NCBI RefSeq assembly: GCF_030272615.1 | Contig: NC_081412.1 | Location: forward strand, 475,297,657 to 475,361,656 | Direction: 5' to 3' | Length of the DNA: 64,000 bases | Origin: Cryptomeria japonica | Lineage: Eukaryota > Streptophyta > Pinopsida > Cupressales > Cupressaceae | In this document: one piece after another, positions 32,369 to 43,779 of the stretch | How positions within the stretch are numbered: the stretch's first letter is position 1 | How the letters are laid out: each line of letters starts with the position of its first letter | Notes under the pieces: model-generated | Databases searched by the model: none | What the model was told of the DNA's origin: nothing | The model's input: the letters and a program-made list of their open reading frames with translations, nothing else | Translations under genes and position numbers: made by a program

Positions 32369-33419
32369 TTAGCTACCCCATCCACATTGATTTTGATCCA
32401 TCCCATAGGGGGGGATGCCATAGAACATTAGGTCTGCACTATTTATTTTTGTGCATAGGAATGGAGATATTCTAGCCAATTTGCCACAATTTGATAGTAT
32501 CCCACTCATCCTAGAGAGTAGGGAGGGGATGGTCATTCCTTCTACTAGGGCAGGAGTGAAGAAAAATCTCCTTGATAGAATTTCTAATTCTAATAGCCAC
32601 AAGAAGTGTAGGAGATTCCAAATCTCTAAAAACTCTATTGTTTCTTTCTTTTCAAATACCGCAAGCAATAAGAGGAAGAGACATATTCTAGAGGACTCCC
32701 AAAGCCTAATTGTCGAAGGGACACTTCGATTCAAACCATAGCCTTTTAACAGAATTAGGGAAGACCCAATTAGTGTTCTAGATATCAAGGAAGAAACTCC
32801 AGATATCCATGGCAAAAGAGCAATGCAGCAAATAGATGACCAACATTTTCTGCCGATTCTTTGCATAGGAAGCATCTGTTAATAATAGGAAGACCTCTTT
32901 TGCAAAGTTTGTCAAGGGTAGAAATATTACTCTTCATGAAATTCAAAAAAAAGATGTTAATTTTTGGAGTTAAAAGCTTATTCCAGATACTAGCCCAGAA
33001 GGGGGAGGGAGAGAAACTTCTAGAGATGAACTTGTAGGCATCAACAACCTTGAATTTCCCTGAAGAGGAGAAATTCCAAAACACTTCATCCTCCACCTGA
33101 GAGCGAGGGATATGAATATAGTTTAACCAAGGTTGCAAAGGTATCAAAGCATCATCCACAGATTTGAGATCTAACTAGACTCCATCTCTAATATAATCAG
33201 CCACCCAGGAGCCAATTTCCTGAGACATAATTCTTTGAAAGGAGGAGCCCAAACAGAATCCAAAAGGGGGGCATCATCAATCCACCAGTCCTCCCAAAAT
33301 CTAATTTTAGTTCCTCTCCCTAACACCCATCTACAACCATGCAAGATAATATTGGTGGAACCAAATAAATTGCTCCATAAATCAGAGACTGAGTTGGGGA
33401 GGTCATAAGATTCCATCAT
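32369..33419 (-). pseudogene. LINE ORF2 region between RT and RNase H (zf-RVT)
   Basis: 33171-33419 reads GCRWVLGRGTKIRFWEDWW, the conserved 'W..G.G..I.FW.D.W' motif after the RT. 32785-33159 continues with PRSQVEDEVFWNFSSSGKF, FWASIWNKLLTPKINIFFL and RCFLCKESAENVGHLF, the zinc-finger-like zf-RVT domain. Sequence down to 32369 is the tail of this region. The pieces are in different frames. Confidence 0.9.
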
Positions 33420-33746
33420 GTTTTGGATACCCTAGATGTGGTATTTATGTTTGAAAATGTAAATCCATTCATTATTCTCTTTAAGACATCTCCATAATTA
33501 CTTGGTCGTCAAGGCTTTATTAAAATATCTGAGATTTCTAATGTCCATCCCCCCCATGGACTTGGGAAGGGAAACTTGTTTCCAAGACACAAGATGCAAC
33601 CTATTCTTAATTTCAATCCATGTCCACAGATATTTTTTTTGAATTCTTTCCAGTCTATTAGAAATTTTAATGGGAATTTTGAATTAACTCATAGCATACA
33701 CCGGGAGGCTTTGAAGGATAGCTTTGAGCAGCTGGAGCTTACTAGC

Positions 33747-34760
33747 CTAGCTTAACAAAGCATCTTTCCACCCAACCAGCTTATTCTCAAATCTATTGAT
33801 AAGATTTTCCCAAAAGGAATCTGGGGTTGGACCATGGCAGAGGGGAAGACCTAAATAAGAGTCGGGCAGAACCCCAAGTTTACAACCCAAAATCATGGCA
33901 ATCTTCATTTTCCTATGATCTGGGGTGTTAAAGAAAAAAATGGAACTTTTAGCCAAGCTAATTTTTTGTCTAGTAGCTTTCTCATAAGTATCTAGAGTCT
34001 TTTTTAAATTCTTAGCTTCTTTAACCGAACTTTCCCCCATCAAAAAAGTATCATCCATGAATTGTTGGTGAGAATAAATAGAGGCCTGAGAAGGGGGTTG
34101 TAAGCCCAAAAGATTACCTTTAATAACTCCCCTTTGGATAATATTAGTGAGAGCTTCACTCATCAGAATGAAAAGGAAAGGAGATAAAGGATCCCCCTGT
34201 CTAATGCCCCTCGACACAGAGAAGAAGCCAAAGGTAGCACCATTGATCAAGACTGAAAATTTGGGAGTGGAAACACATTGGTCAATAATCTGGATGAATT
34301 TATCTCCAAATCCAAATGCCCTAAGAATTCTAAGAAGAAAATTCCAATTGACTCTATCAAAATCTTTCAACAGATCCAATTTTTTTTAAAAACCAACTTT
34401 TTTAATGATAGATAAGGAGTGAATGTTCTCATGCACCACAATTATGGAATCCAAAATTTGCCTCCCAAGAACAAACCCATTTTGGTGTTTTGAAACGAAA
34501 GAGGGGAGGTATTTCTTAAGCCTAAGCACCAAGATCTTGGTGAAAATTTTATAGATAGAGTTGCATAGACTAATAGGTCTAAAATCCTGAAAAGAACAGG
34601 CATCGGGTTTCTTCGGAATGAACACAAAGAAGGTGGCATTTAGCTCCTTTAGAAGAGAGTGGGACCCAAAAAAATCTTGCATTGTGATGACCACATCAGA
34701 GCCTAAGAGCTGCCAAAACTTTTGAAAGAAGAACAAAGAGAAACCATCAGGGCTAGGGAC
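33747..34760 (-). pseudogene. LINE reverse transcriptase
   Basis: 34386-34736 gives FFVFIPKKPDACSFQDFRPI, LCNSIYKIFTKILVLRLKKY and NGFVLGRQILDSI. 33747-34379 gives MDLLKDFDRVNWNFLLRIL, GIRQGDPLSPFLFILMSEAL and QFMDDTFLMG. The last is the active site (F-M-D-D; F/YADD is usual). The first catalytic Asp is replaced or shifted in DLLKDFDRV. One stop separates the two pieces. RT would copy the LINE RNA at a nicked chromosomal site. Confidence 0.95.
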
Positions 34761-36125
34761 TTTGTTACCTTAAAAAAATAAGACCGCATTGCGAACTTCA
34801 TCCTGAGTGGGGATTCTGGTTAGCTCCATGTTCATATCCTGAGAGACAATGTTGGTAACTTCCTGCAAGGTCTCATCTTGGGCCAAAGTATTAAGAGGGT
34901 CATCAACCGATAAGAGATTAGTGAAGTAACTGATGGCTTCCTGGCAAATCTCTTCGTGCTTATCAATCCATCGCTGGCCAACCTAAAATTTATAGATTCT
35001 ATTAGCAGCCCTATTCTTGAGGGTCGTCATATGCAAAAACAATATTTCTGTCACCACTTTTAAGCCAGAAGATTCTAGATCTCTTCTTCAAGAATTCATC
35101 CTCTTTGGAAATAATATCATGCAGTTTAGTTAAAATCTCAGTTTCTTTGTTCGAGATGTCATTATCAAACCCCAAATCTTGGATATGCTTCTGAACCTCC
35201 TCAAGATCTTCCTTGAGCTTATCTTCAATTTTGAAAATATTACCAAAAGAGGACTTATTCCAATGTTGAATATTGGACTTGACATTGGATAACTTCTTGG
35301 CAATACGAAACATGGTCGTACCCTGGATATCAATATTCCACTACTCCAGAATTTTATCATGGATGTCAGGGGCCATCAGCCACATTTTCTCAAATCTGAA
35401 GGGGTACACCTTTCTTCCAAACAATGAAATCACCAAAAGACAAATAGGGAAGCGATCAGATCATAATCGGGTCAAGGCATTGAGTTTACAAGAAGCATTT
35501 TGTATCCAATTGGGAGAGACAAGGCCCCAATCCAACTTAACCTGTATGAGGTCCTCCCTACTGTGTCTGTTAGACCAAGCGAATTTAGCCCCAATAAGAT
35601 CTAGGTCCAACAGGCTCAAAGAATTAATCATATCAACTAAGTCTTGTCTATTGTCAATAGAAATAGGCATGCCTCCAGATTTCTCCAAGTTTGAGAGAGG
35701 GGTATTGAAATCATCCAGAAGAATCCATTTCTCATTAGGGAAAAGCGATCTAGCATGACAAATGGAAAACTAGAGAACTTTCCTAGCAATTTTCCCATTA
35801 GGAGCATAGATGTTGGAAATAATCCAAGAGGATCCATCTTTAAGATTATAGAATCTAGTAGCAATGTGATTAGGAGAAGAGAGAACCACCTTACCACATA
35901 ACAGTCTTGAATTCCAAAGAGTGGCAATACCGCTAGAAGCACCATCCGCATGAACACAGTGAACACCACAATCTCCAAAAATCACCAATTTAATCTATTC
36001 CACTTTACAACCAGGCATTTTAGTCTCTTGAAGGAGGCAAATATCCAGCTTATGATCCCTAGCCAAGTTGGATAGCAGATCATGCTTATGGGGATGATTC
36101 AATCCCTTTATAATCCACAAAATAA
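34761..36125 (-). pseudogene. LINE AP-like endonuclease and following linker
   Basis: From about 36120 down the frames read LNHPHKHDLLSNLARDHKLD, CLLQETKMPG (catalytic Glu), GIATLWNSR, ISNIYAPNG, LLDDFNTPLS (the D-F-N motif) and SDRFPI, where SDH is expected, so the catalytic His is Arg. 35011-35313 is the linker before RT, with a probable coiled coil (KLKEDLEEVQKHIQDLGF). The endonuclease would nick the target DNA. Confidence 0.85.
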
Positions 36126-37660
36126 TTTTTATTTAGTAAGAGAGGGGGATCCCATCTCCATTTTTGGTAATGCTCTCTGGGCTCCATCTGCAATGGAATC
36201 CCGACTCTTCCTATCTCTACTAACTGCATTGGGTGGCCTCCCCACCCCCTAAGAATCCGACCCACAATCTGCTTTTTATCTATTTCTGGTTGAAACCCCC
36301 CCGAAGGTCGAAGTAGATTGGCGAATAGGGAAATTCCTTCTTCTATTTTTGGGTTTGACCTCAATAAAAGGACAGGGGTCCTCTTGGGATGATTCTAGTG
36401 TGAGAGAAACTTGGGGTTTCGCCTTGACAAATTTACCCATTTGAATGACCAGTTGAATGGGAATATCAGGGATAGTCCCATTAGTATTTAAAGTATTCCC
36501 TTCTTCATAGGGAGCATTCACAACAGGGGATTCCCAAACATTCTCCTCCAGGAGCGGAGGGTTAGGAGTAGAGACCACAAGTACATTTGAAGTAAAACCT
36601 CCTCTAGACATGACCCCATCTTTTGCAATTGGGGGAGGGATAAAGGGATCAACATATCCATTTGAATCATTACACAATCCTTCTAGAGGAGGATCTTAGA
36701 GGGTAGGGAATTCATCTTCTCTAAGAGTGGCTAGTCATTCCTCTTTATCCATTCCTTCTTTGTCTTAGATGGACGCTACCTAGCCCAATGACCCATTTTT
36801 TTATGGTGGAAATACACAAAAGGGATGGATTCATATTCCACTTTCTACACCCATCTGCCCAACTTAGAGAAAAGATCAATCTTGAATGGCAGGTTGGTAG
36901 ATTGTTTGAAAATGACACACAATATGGCATAAACAAGGCATCTTTTAGCTATAGTCATTGGGTAAACTAAAATTAGCTCTCCAAAATATGTTGTAATTCC
37001 TGCAAAAATCTCTTCTCCCCAAAACTCCATGGGTAAACATGGCAATCTGACCCAGAATGGGGCTTCATTACATTCCCAATCTTTGGGATTAAATCCTGGT
37101 TCCCACTTTTTTAGGGCCAACGAGGATTTGTCCGGCATCCAGGGACCACCCACCAAAATAGATTGAAGATATTCCTCACAAGTGAATGAAAAAGAGAAGA
37201 AACCACCACCCATAGCAACAACATCAATTTGACCCTTACCCTTCCATTTTCTATACACCTAGGCTCTAACAGCCTCAATGTTGGGATGTGGTCCTACAAA
37301 CTTACCCACCAAGACTAAGTTCATTTAAGCCATATTCTGATCCACCATACAGTCTAGGATAGAGATGGAGCAAGCACCAGACTCTAGGTCAACTTTATAC
37401 GAAACCAGCGAAATGGCCTTACCCTTAAGCTTAGACCCAAATAATGAAGCCCATTTCTTATTGCACTTCGTAGATAGAATCTTAAAAAGGATCTCCACAG
37501 TATTGGGGACCTCAACACCACAGAATGTTTTGGAGAAGATAGATTTACCATTGGTTGTATTCTGCAAGGTACCACCATCCCATGTATCATTTGAAGCCCC
37601 ATCCGTGGGATCAGGATCCGATTCAGCAGTGGGACGAGTCATGGGGAAACCCATGGACCC
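36126..37660 (-). pseudogene. LINE ORF1 with DUF4283 domain
   Basis: 37325-37654 is the N-terminal part. 36845-37258 carries the DUF4283 domain: FSFTCEEYLQSILVGGPWM, WECNEAPFWVRLPCLPMEFW and PMTIAKRCLVYAILCVIFKQ. The zinc knuckle after it has lost its Cys residues (FVYFHHKKMGHWARQRP, where C..C....H....C is expected). 36276-36677 is the Pro/Asn-rich C-terminus. ORF1 proteins of plant LINEs bind the RNA. Two stops and several frame changes are present. Confidence 0.85.
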
Positions 37661-37745
37661 CCATCACCTGGGAAACCTGGACAAGGGACATTCAAATTCA
37701 AACCTAAAGAACTGAAACTCCCACTCCTGCTCCTGTTCCACTCAT

Positions 37746-38845
37746 GGGATGAGTTGCTTATTTTTTGAATGTCTCATTGATTATATGATTGTCACAATCT
37801 TTTGTGAAATATGTAAATTGTTATACTCATGTGGGGCCCATGATAAGTTCTATGGGGGAGTATATGGATAGGGAATTATTATATATGGGTAAATGAGACT
37901 AGTATGGGATGGTTACAAACCATTTCCCCTAGATCTATGTGATGATTTTATTAATAGGATTACTTAGGGAGGACCTGATCACAATTATTTATGTGATCAT
38001 ATTCTCAAAGGATAATTTTGGGTACTAAACATCCTCATCCCTTTGTGTGCATCTTGTGATGTGAGTCAAGTGAGTCCTTTTTCTGATCATCTATGTTTTG
38101 GTAATGTTGTTGACTTTTCAAATGAGAAATCAAGTATTATAGAATGACAATTACAAAGGAAATGAAATATCTACTTAAATATGACGGCTACATGATGTCC
38201 TCATGATATAAAGTAATGCATTTCTTCTTATTAATGATCTAGCTTATATTATGACATTATTGATAGATAACAATATTTGAGTAATGAGTTGTTAGTGATA
38301 ACATTGTGACTATGATTGAAACCATTTTGTTGTATCTTGTTCTTCTTTTCTATGTAAGAAATTGCTATCCATATTAAAGTCTTGATTACTTCAATTCTAT
38401 GTGTTGCATGTATGATAACCCAAGAAGAATGTGATGTTACTCTAACTTTTAGGAAATGCCTTGGGGATGTTTATTTAGTAATGTCATTTCTAGTAGACAA
38501 TGCTACAATACTTATAGCATATATGAAAGAATATTTTTGACTCCACCACTTTAATTTTCCTAGCTAAAGGGGTGGTTGCATATCTCAAGTTCCTAACTTC
38601 TAGGAGAAAGTTTAGTCTTAGGGGGGAGGATGTCTTGCCCACCTATAGATAGACATAGATGATTTATATTTGATGCTACATTGAGTTGGGTTGCTTTCAA
38701 GTCAGATTATTTAGGTAGTTATTTTATGAAGAAAATTTGACTATGTGAATGTGTAAAAGACTTTGGTCATGTTTATACAATTTTATTTTATGCTTAAAAA
38801 TAAATTTGAAAAATACAAAGATCATGTAGTTGATATACGGTAATT
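37746..38845. other. Non-coding stretch, possible gypsy PPT
   Basis: No gene. At 38633-38646 TTAGGGGGGAGGAT stands directly before TGTCTTGCCCACC, which looks like a plus-strand polypurine tract and an LTR start. If so, the copia LTR at 38846 lies inside this LTR. No pol is readable upstream. Confidence 0.4.
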
Positions 38846-39783
38846 TTTTGAATCAAGGAGCACTGAGAGGGGGGTAAATTAGTGTTCTACCAATAAATAA
38901 ATTTTAAACTTATTCTCAAAACACCAGAAGAAATTGCAAGAAAGTAAAATGAAAGAACACAAGATAATCAACCACAAAATCATCACACCAAGATTTTTAC
39001 GTGGAAACCCGGAAAGGGAAAAATCATGGTGGGATTGGAACCCACAATATTCATATATTGTGATCAGGAATACACAAATATTACATAAGGGGAATGCATG
39101 TGCATTCAGGTGCACTACCTAGAAACAAAGGTTCAATTACAATATGGAAGTCACACTAACTTACAGATCATTTACAATGATAACTATAATTATTTAACTC
39201 AAAAATAGCATCGAACAATGCTTGGATGAGTTTCGGTTAAGTGCAAATTTTTTTACTATAACTGCTTTGCAACTGTGCCTTGGTCTACTTCTCAGTCGGC
39301 TACCAGATCAAGAATGTGCATGTCAAACTGTGCCAAAAAGGTTTATTGATCACTACTCGCTTATATCACACCTCAAAAACATCTTCTACATTGGTCATAT
39401 ATATCCACAATCACAAAATGAAACATTCATCAAGTCGGCCATCCATATTATGCAATGTAACGTGTAACCAAGTGTCAGCTTAGACCAGGTCTCTAAAATA
39501 TATGTGGATCAACTTAATGATGTCAAAATGATTTTTACAAGTTGGCCCTATCAGCCCAACCAGCCCATGCACGAATCTATCCACCAAAATCACCGTAAAG
39601 ATTCCGGACTAAAAGTACTCTGCTTTCCTGAAGTACCGGTGACAGATTACCGAAACACTCACTCTACCGATTACAAAAATCCATAACTACAGGATAGGAT
39701 TTCCATTAAGAGTTTCCATCAATGACAACCTTAATCCATTATCCATGCATTGATATCCACCGGATGAGTGTCAATTGCCAATA
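38846..39783 (-). repeat. Copia LTR, minus orientation, related to the nested element's LTR
   Basis: On the plus strand the block has CACCAAGATTTTTACGTGG, AAGGGAAAAATCATGGTGGG, then GGGGAATGCATGTGCATTC and finally CATCAATGACAAC. The same words in the same order appear on the minus strand of the LTR at 16130-17385. The far end reads, on the minus strand, TATTGGCAATTGACACTC, consistent with an LTR start. No PBS or coding part adjoins it, so it may be a solo LTR. I could not find its target-site duplication. Confidence 0.65.
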
Positions 39784-40977
39784 GTAATAACCTATAATGA
39801 CCAAATATTTAAAATGATAATGTATGGTGATTTTATATCATGAATGAAGTTAATTGAAAGGCTTGGTGTTATATGATGACTCTAACTTCATGCTACTTTG
39901 GCAATGATGCTATGTTGTACTGAGAATTTTGACTAAGTGTGATTAGACCTTAGACTTGAAAGAAGTGATTTGTGGGAAACAAAACTTGTGGTGTTGAGGT
40001 AAGTACTTTTCTTACCTTGCCTTATTTTGTTATTTGAAAGAAGGGAAAGAGGGAAGAGATTGAACATCATTTGTATTTAATCACCCTAGGATTATTACTC
40101 AAGTAATAAGAATTTGTAAGATTAATTTCACATAGATTTATCAGTTAGTTAAATTGATTTTGGTTGATTTATATTGAATTATATATTCTCCTACACAAAG
40201 GATGTATCCACCTTAACGTGTGACAACATTAGTATTATAACAAAAAAGACTACTATATTGAACAACTATCCCTTCTTATTAGATATGCTTATATCAAAAG
40301 GAAATGATAAACTTAAACCCTATCTAATGTAATAATTTAGGCATATTTTAGAGACCCTAAATCATTATTTTATAAATGAATGAGTTGTCATAAATAATTA
40401 TATGTTAATCTAGAATGATAAGGTGAAATTGAATAACATGAGAGAACCTTGAGTATAATCCCTTAATGGATATTTCATGTCACAAATTAGATTATTATAT
40501 TATCTAGTGGAATCAAGGAATAATTATTCTACTTTATACATGTATATCCATGACAATGGGGTATTATCTTAGGCAAGTTATTTATGCTTATTGCTTCATT
40601 ACATAATCTTTAAAAAGTGGTGATCTCAACATAATGTTACTTTAAACTATAGCATTAGCAAATGGACTGATTATGGCCTTTAGTGAGTAAATTAGGTGGG
40701 TGAGACCTAGTTTGTGAGTCTTTGCCTAGAGTGCATGACAAAATGTTTAAATTATGCACATATTTCTTCCTTAAATTGTAAAATATTTTAATAATGACCA
40801 TCTTCATCCTTGCTTATGCTTTAATGATCCATTAGTAAAGGTTCTTTTTGGAAGGAATAATGTATAGAATAAGTCTCCATCTCAAGGTTATTAGGATTTA
40901 AAATCCATTAATCATTTTATGTATAAAATGATTAAGTTATAATAATAGAAACTTTTCAATAAAAAAATTTGAAATAT
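39784..40977. other. Non-coding stretch, nothing recognised
   Basis: AT-rich sequence without a supported gene or clear repeat. Confidence 0.6.
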
Positions 40978-41145
40978 GTCCAAGGGGTTGAGCTTAGTTG
41001 GTTAAAGAATTGAGTTCTCAATGTGGAGACCCATGTTCAACTCCCATGAGGGACACCTTTGTGTAGAATTCTAAGTTGTGACTCTTGGTCTTCCATTGTT
41101 GTTTAAAAGTGGATTTCTAAGTTGTGACCCTTGGTCTTCCTAGTT
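40978..41145 (+). mobile_element. tRNA-derived SINE-like element
   Basis: GAGCTTAGTTGG (40990-41001) matches a Pol III A box, and GTTCAACTC (41035-41043) matches a B box. The spacing of about 33 bases is that of tRNA genes. The flanks do not pair into an acceptor stem, so it is not a tRNA. Downstream, a 25-base word (CTAAGTTGTGACYCTTGGTC) occurs at 41070-41094 and 41116-41140. The 3' end and any target duplication are unclear. Confidence 0.65.
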
Positions 41146-42600
41146 TGGTGCTCAAAAGGTACGGATTCAATATTAGTACCTTGGTATTTACCTATATGTT
41201 ATATGGTGATGTCAATAATAAATTTAGTCTTTACCTATCCATATGTTATCATATTTTAAGCATTTTAAGCTCTAGTATCCAAGTTAATGGTGGCACAAAA
41301 GCCAACATATCTACTTGAACGTTTCAAAGCCCTTTCAATCCATCTCTAGTAAAGCCTGCAATAGAGTGCTTGTCTTGTCGAACTTGTCAAGGCCCTTTCA
41401 AGGCCCTTTCAACGAAGCCTTTATCTGCAGATTGGGTAGTCATCACATTCTAGGAAACAAATATCTCTGGGAGATGTCTTGTCAAACAGTTCACCTTTCA
41501 CCTTTCAACCGGCTGCAATCAAGGCCACTATGAGACAACATTTCTTAGGGTGTTTTGTACGCAAAATGTGGAGGCATCATCCACGCATGTGAACAACTCA
41601 ACAAAACACCCTAAGAAATGTTGTATCAACAAATCCATTGCCTGCGTATCCTGTGATGTAGCACTATATTTGTGGGACAGTCTAGTATTTTTCAACAACT
41701 TCATTTTGTTTGAATCTGGCAATCATGGTAGCCCATGAGACCATAGTCAGAGAGAGTTTTGTTTAAGCATTCTTTAAGGTCAGATTTGATGTATTTTTTT
41801 ATTACATAATCTATTTATTCTCTCTGTCTCTCAGTATTTACTTATAACTAAAATGCTATGATAAATTATGATAAGTACCTATTTATTGTTTGGAATCTGT
41901 ATAAGTAATGGGTATGGAGAAAATAAAAATTCCATTAAAAACTTCAGTTAAGTTTCGATCAAACCTACAAGCTCAAAAACTAACAACACAAACCTAATAT
42001 TCTCTATTCATCTCACGATCTTTAGAAAAATTAGTAAAGAAAAAAATTAGGTGGGCTTTTCACAATAGAGTTTGTTGTCTTATAATTTTTTTTTTCTGCT
42101 TCTCCTACTTTAGTCCCTGCAAAACCAGGAAGATTTTCTTGATCTATAAAAGAGATCTTAGATGTATAACTTAACAAAAACAAGAGTATAGAGGGAATAC
42201 GAAAGAACAATGTTTGCCCTTTACAAAAAGAACTGAGACACCTGTAAATTTTCGTCCGTATGGCAGATTCCTTCATTAAAAAGAGAATTTGTTGAGTTGA
42301 AATTGGGTTATTATAATATTAAAATTATTTAGTTTAGTTAGTTTAGGGTTATTTTCATGTAATTTAATATTCTTATGATTTATAAGTGGAATAGAAATAG
42401 ATATTATTATAATATATTCTATTATTTCTAATACAGTCTCATTTATGAAAATACAATACATTACATTACTATTTCTATTTCTAAATTATATAACAACAAT
42501 TCTTATTTTTACCATTAACATTATAAGATAATAATAATTAAAAAATATATAATATTAGATACTTAACTTATTATCTTCTATTACAATATTAAAAGTCACT
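41146..42600. other. Non-coding stretch with one hairpin
   Basis: No gene. The perfect inverted repeat at 41535-41624 is listed separately. At 41393-41411 the word CAAGGCCCTTT is tandemly repeated. From about 42290 to 42600 the sequence is strongly AT-rich. Confidence 0.6.
41535..41624. repeat. Perfect 24-bp inverted repeat (stem-loop)
   Basis: 41535-41558 and 41601-41624 are exact reverse complements (ACAACATTTCTTAGGG...), with a 42-base spacer. A transcript from either strand would fold into a 24-bp stem. It could be a short fold-back element, or a hairpin able to feed small-RNA processing. No other evidence is available. Confidence 0.9.
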
Positions 42601-42613
42601 ATGTGACACATGC

Positions 42614-42849
42614 CAATTTCACCATTACCATATAAAATTCTCTCTAAACATCCAAATAAGATATAATAAATTATTTATCTGGGAAAATGTGCCCTGGAGA
42701 GTCAAGCGTTTGACTGTTTTAGGGTTCATATATCAGGCTAAACCTTCAACACAATAAAACATATTATTGTCTCCAAACATCAAAATAAAACATAATAAGC
42801 ATGTAGCTACTAGATATGAGAGAATGAAAGGTCTCTTGTGGGATGAAAA
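42614..42849 (-). other. 3' flank of the cysteine-rich peptide gene, homologous to that of its paralogue
   Basis: On the minus strand, TTATTATGTTTTATTTTG and ATGTTTGGA (42772-42798), and further down ATGGTAATGGTGAAATT (42614-42638), match 55207-55240 and 55260-55277 downstream of the paralogue. A second, more diverged copy of the first block lies at 42646-42675, so the 3' flank has been partly duplicated here. Confidence 0.75.
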
Positions 42850-43068
42850 TCAAGTGTAAGAACAGCAATATCCGACTCCCTCACCACATTGTCCGATTCC
42901 GCAGCAACATTCACCCACAGATACACCATCAATTTCACACTCATCATCACTGCTGCAAGTTCTAACACTGCACACAATAGGAACCTCCGCTTCTACTATT
43001 ACTGACATAATTCCCACTGTCAATGCTATTGCTATTATTAACACAACGCAAAACAATTTCTTTGCCAT
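42850..43068 (-). CDS. Small secreted cysteine-rich peptide, copy 1
   Basis: An uninterrupted 72-residue frame from ATG at 43066-43068. Residues 1-27 form a typical signal peptide (MAKKLFCVVLIIAIALTVG..., then VEA as a plausible cut site). The 45-residue mature part has nine Cys: C33, C38, C44, C54, C55, C56, C61, C68 and C69. It is acidic and ends IGQCGEGVGYCCSYT. The N-terminal lysines, hydrophobic core, SxD..C and IGQCGxGVGxC are shared with the peptide at 54898-55104. Six Cys align between the two; the CC extra residues here are additional. A TTTTATATT sequence lies about 75 bases upstream as a possible TATA box. I do not recognise the family. Small secreted Cys-rich plant peptides serve in defence or signalling, but nothing here decides this. 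Confidence 0.8.
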   Translation of the reverse strand: MAKKLFCVVLIIAIALTVGIMSVIVEAEVPIVCSVRTCSSDDECEIDGVSVGECCCGIGQCGEGVGYCCSYT

Positions 43069-43779
43069 TTCCTTTTCTGTTCTGAGTGGAATGTCCCTCT
43101 AGTACACTCAATATCAACACCAATAGGATGGACATCGAATATAAAACATCTGCTCTTACACTTGATATCCTTCACAATTGACAATAATCCTCTACAAAAG
43201 AACATCAACTACAAAGAGGTAGATGACAATAATCATAATAAAGGCCTATCATAATTACCCATATATTTGTCGATCCATCATACCATGTTCATATGCTCAA
43301 GGACATCATGCAACCTCATCACTAATACATAAAGTAGTTTTCCATAGTTACTCTCTTCATTTGATTACCATATCACCATGAAACCACAACTTCTATCATA
43401 AGTTAGGTACAATATATAGGGCAATATATATTGTTAGACATCAATGACAATACATATTTCCCACAATCCATCCATCTTCTTAGATCTAAGAACAATTTTG
43501 AATTGAGTGCCAAAGAAAATCCCAAATATTCATCCTTCATAGCATGTAGAAAATTTTCCACTGAGTAACATTACCTTAAAGCTATGAGATTTCTACAATC
43601 CTCATGCCCTCCCCTACCCAACATCTCTTTTTATTCTATCTCAAATCTGCAACTCAATATCTTTCCTATCTTTGGAATTCTTTTCATCCTGATGATGAAT
43701 CATAGAATGTGATTTGAAATGTTGATGGGAAAAAAATACACACAATCGAATCCAAAAAAATTCATAAGAATATTACCTT
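43069..43779. other. Upstream region of cysteine-rich peptide 1
   Basis: The first 100 bases carry the probable promoter on the minus strand (TTTTATATT near 43140-43148). The rest is AT-rich without a supported gene. The upstream sequence does not resemble that of the paralogue at 54898. Confidence 0.55.

Larger units (their letters stand above)
31830..37745 (-). mobile_element. LINE (plant L1 type) with ORF1 and ORF2, decayed
   Basis: On the minus strand: a 5' part from about 37745, an ORF1 with a DUF4283 domain, then ORF2 with AP-like endonuclease, reverse transcriptase, a zf-RVT region and RNase H, ending at about 31860. This is the full plant L1-type order in about 5.9 kb, so the copy is near full length. 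Frameshifts and stops occur every few hundred bases. I see no poly(A) or target-site duplication at its low-coordinate end; the unrecognised ORF follows within about 50 bases instead. Confidence 0.9.

Noticed and set aside
40983-41055. Possible tRNA gene
   Set aside because: A and B boxes are present but acceptor and anticodon stems do not pair, so it is a tRNA-derived SINE at best.
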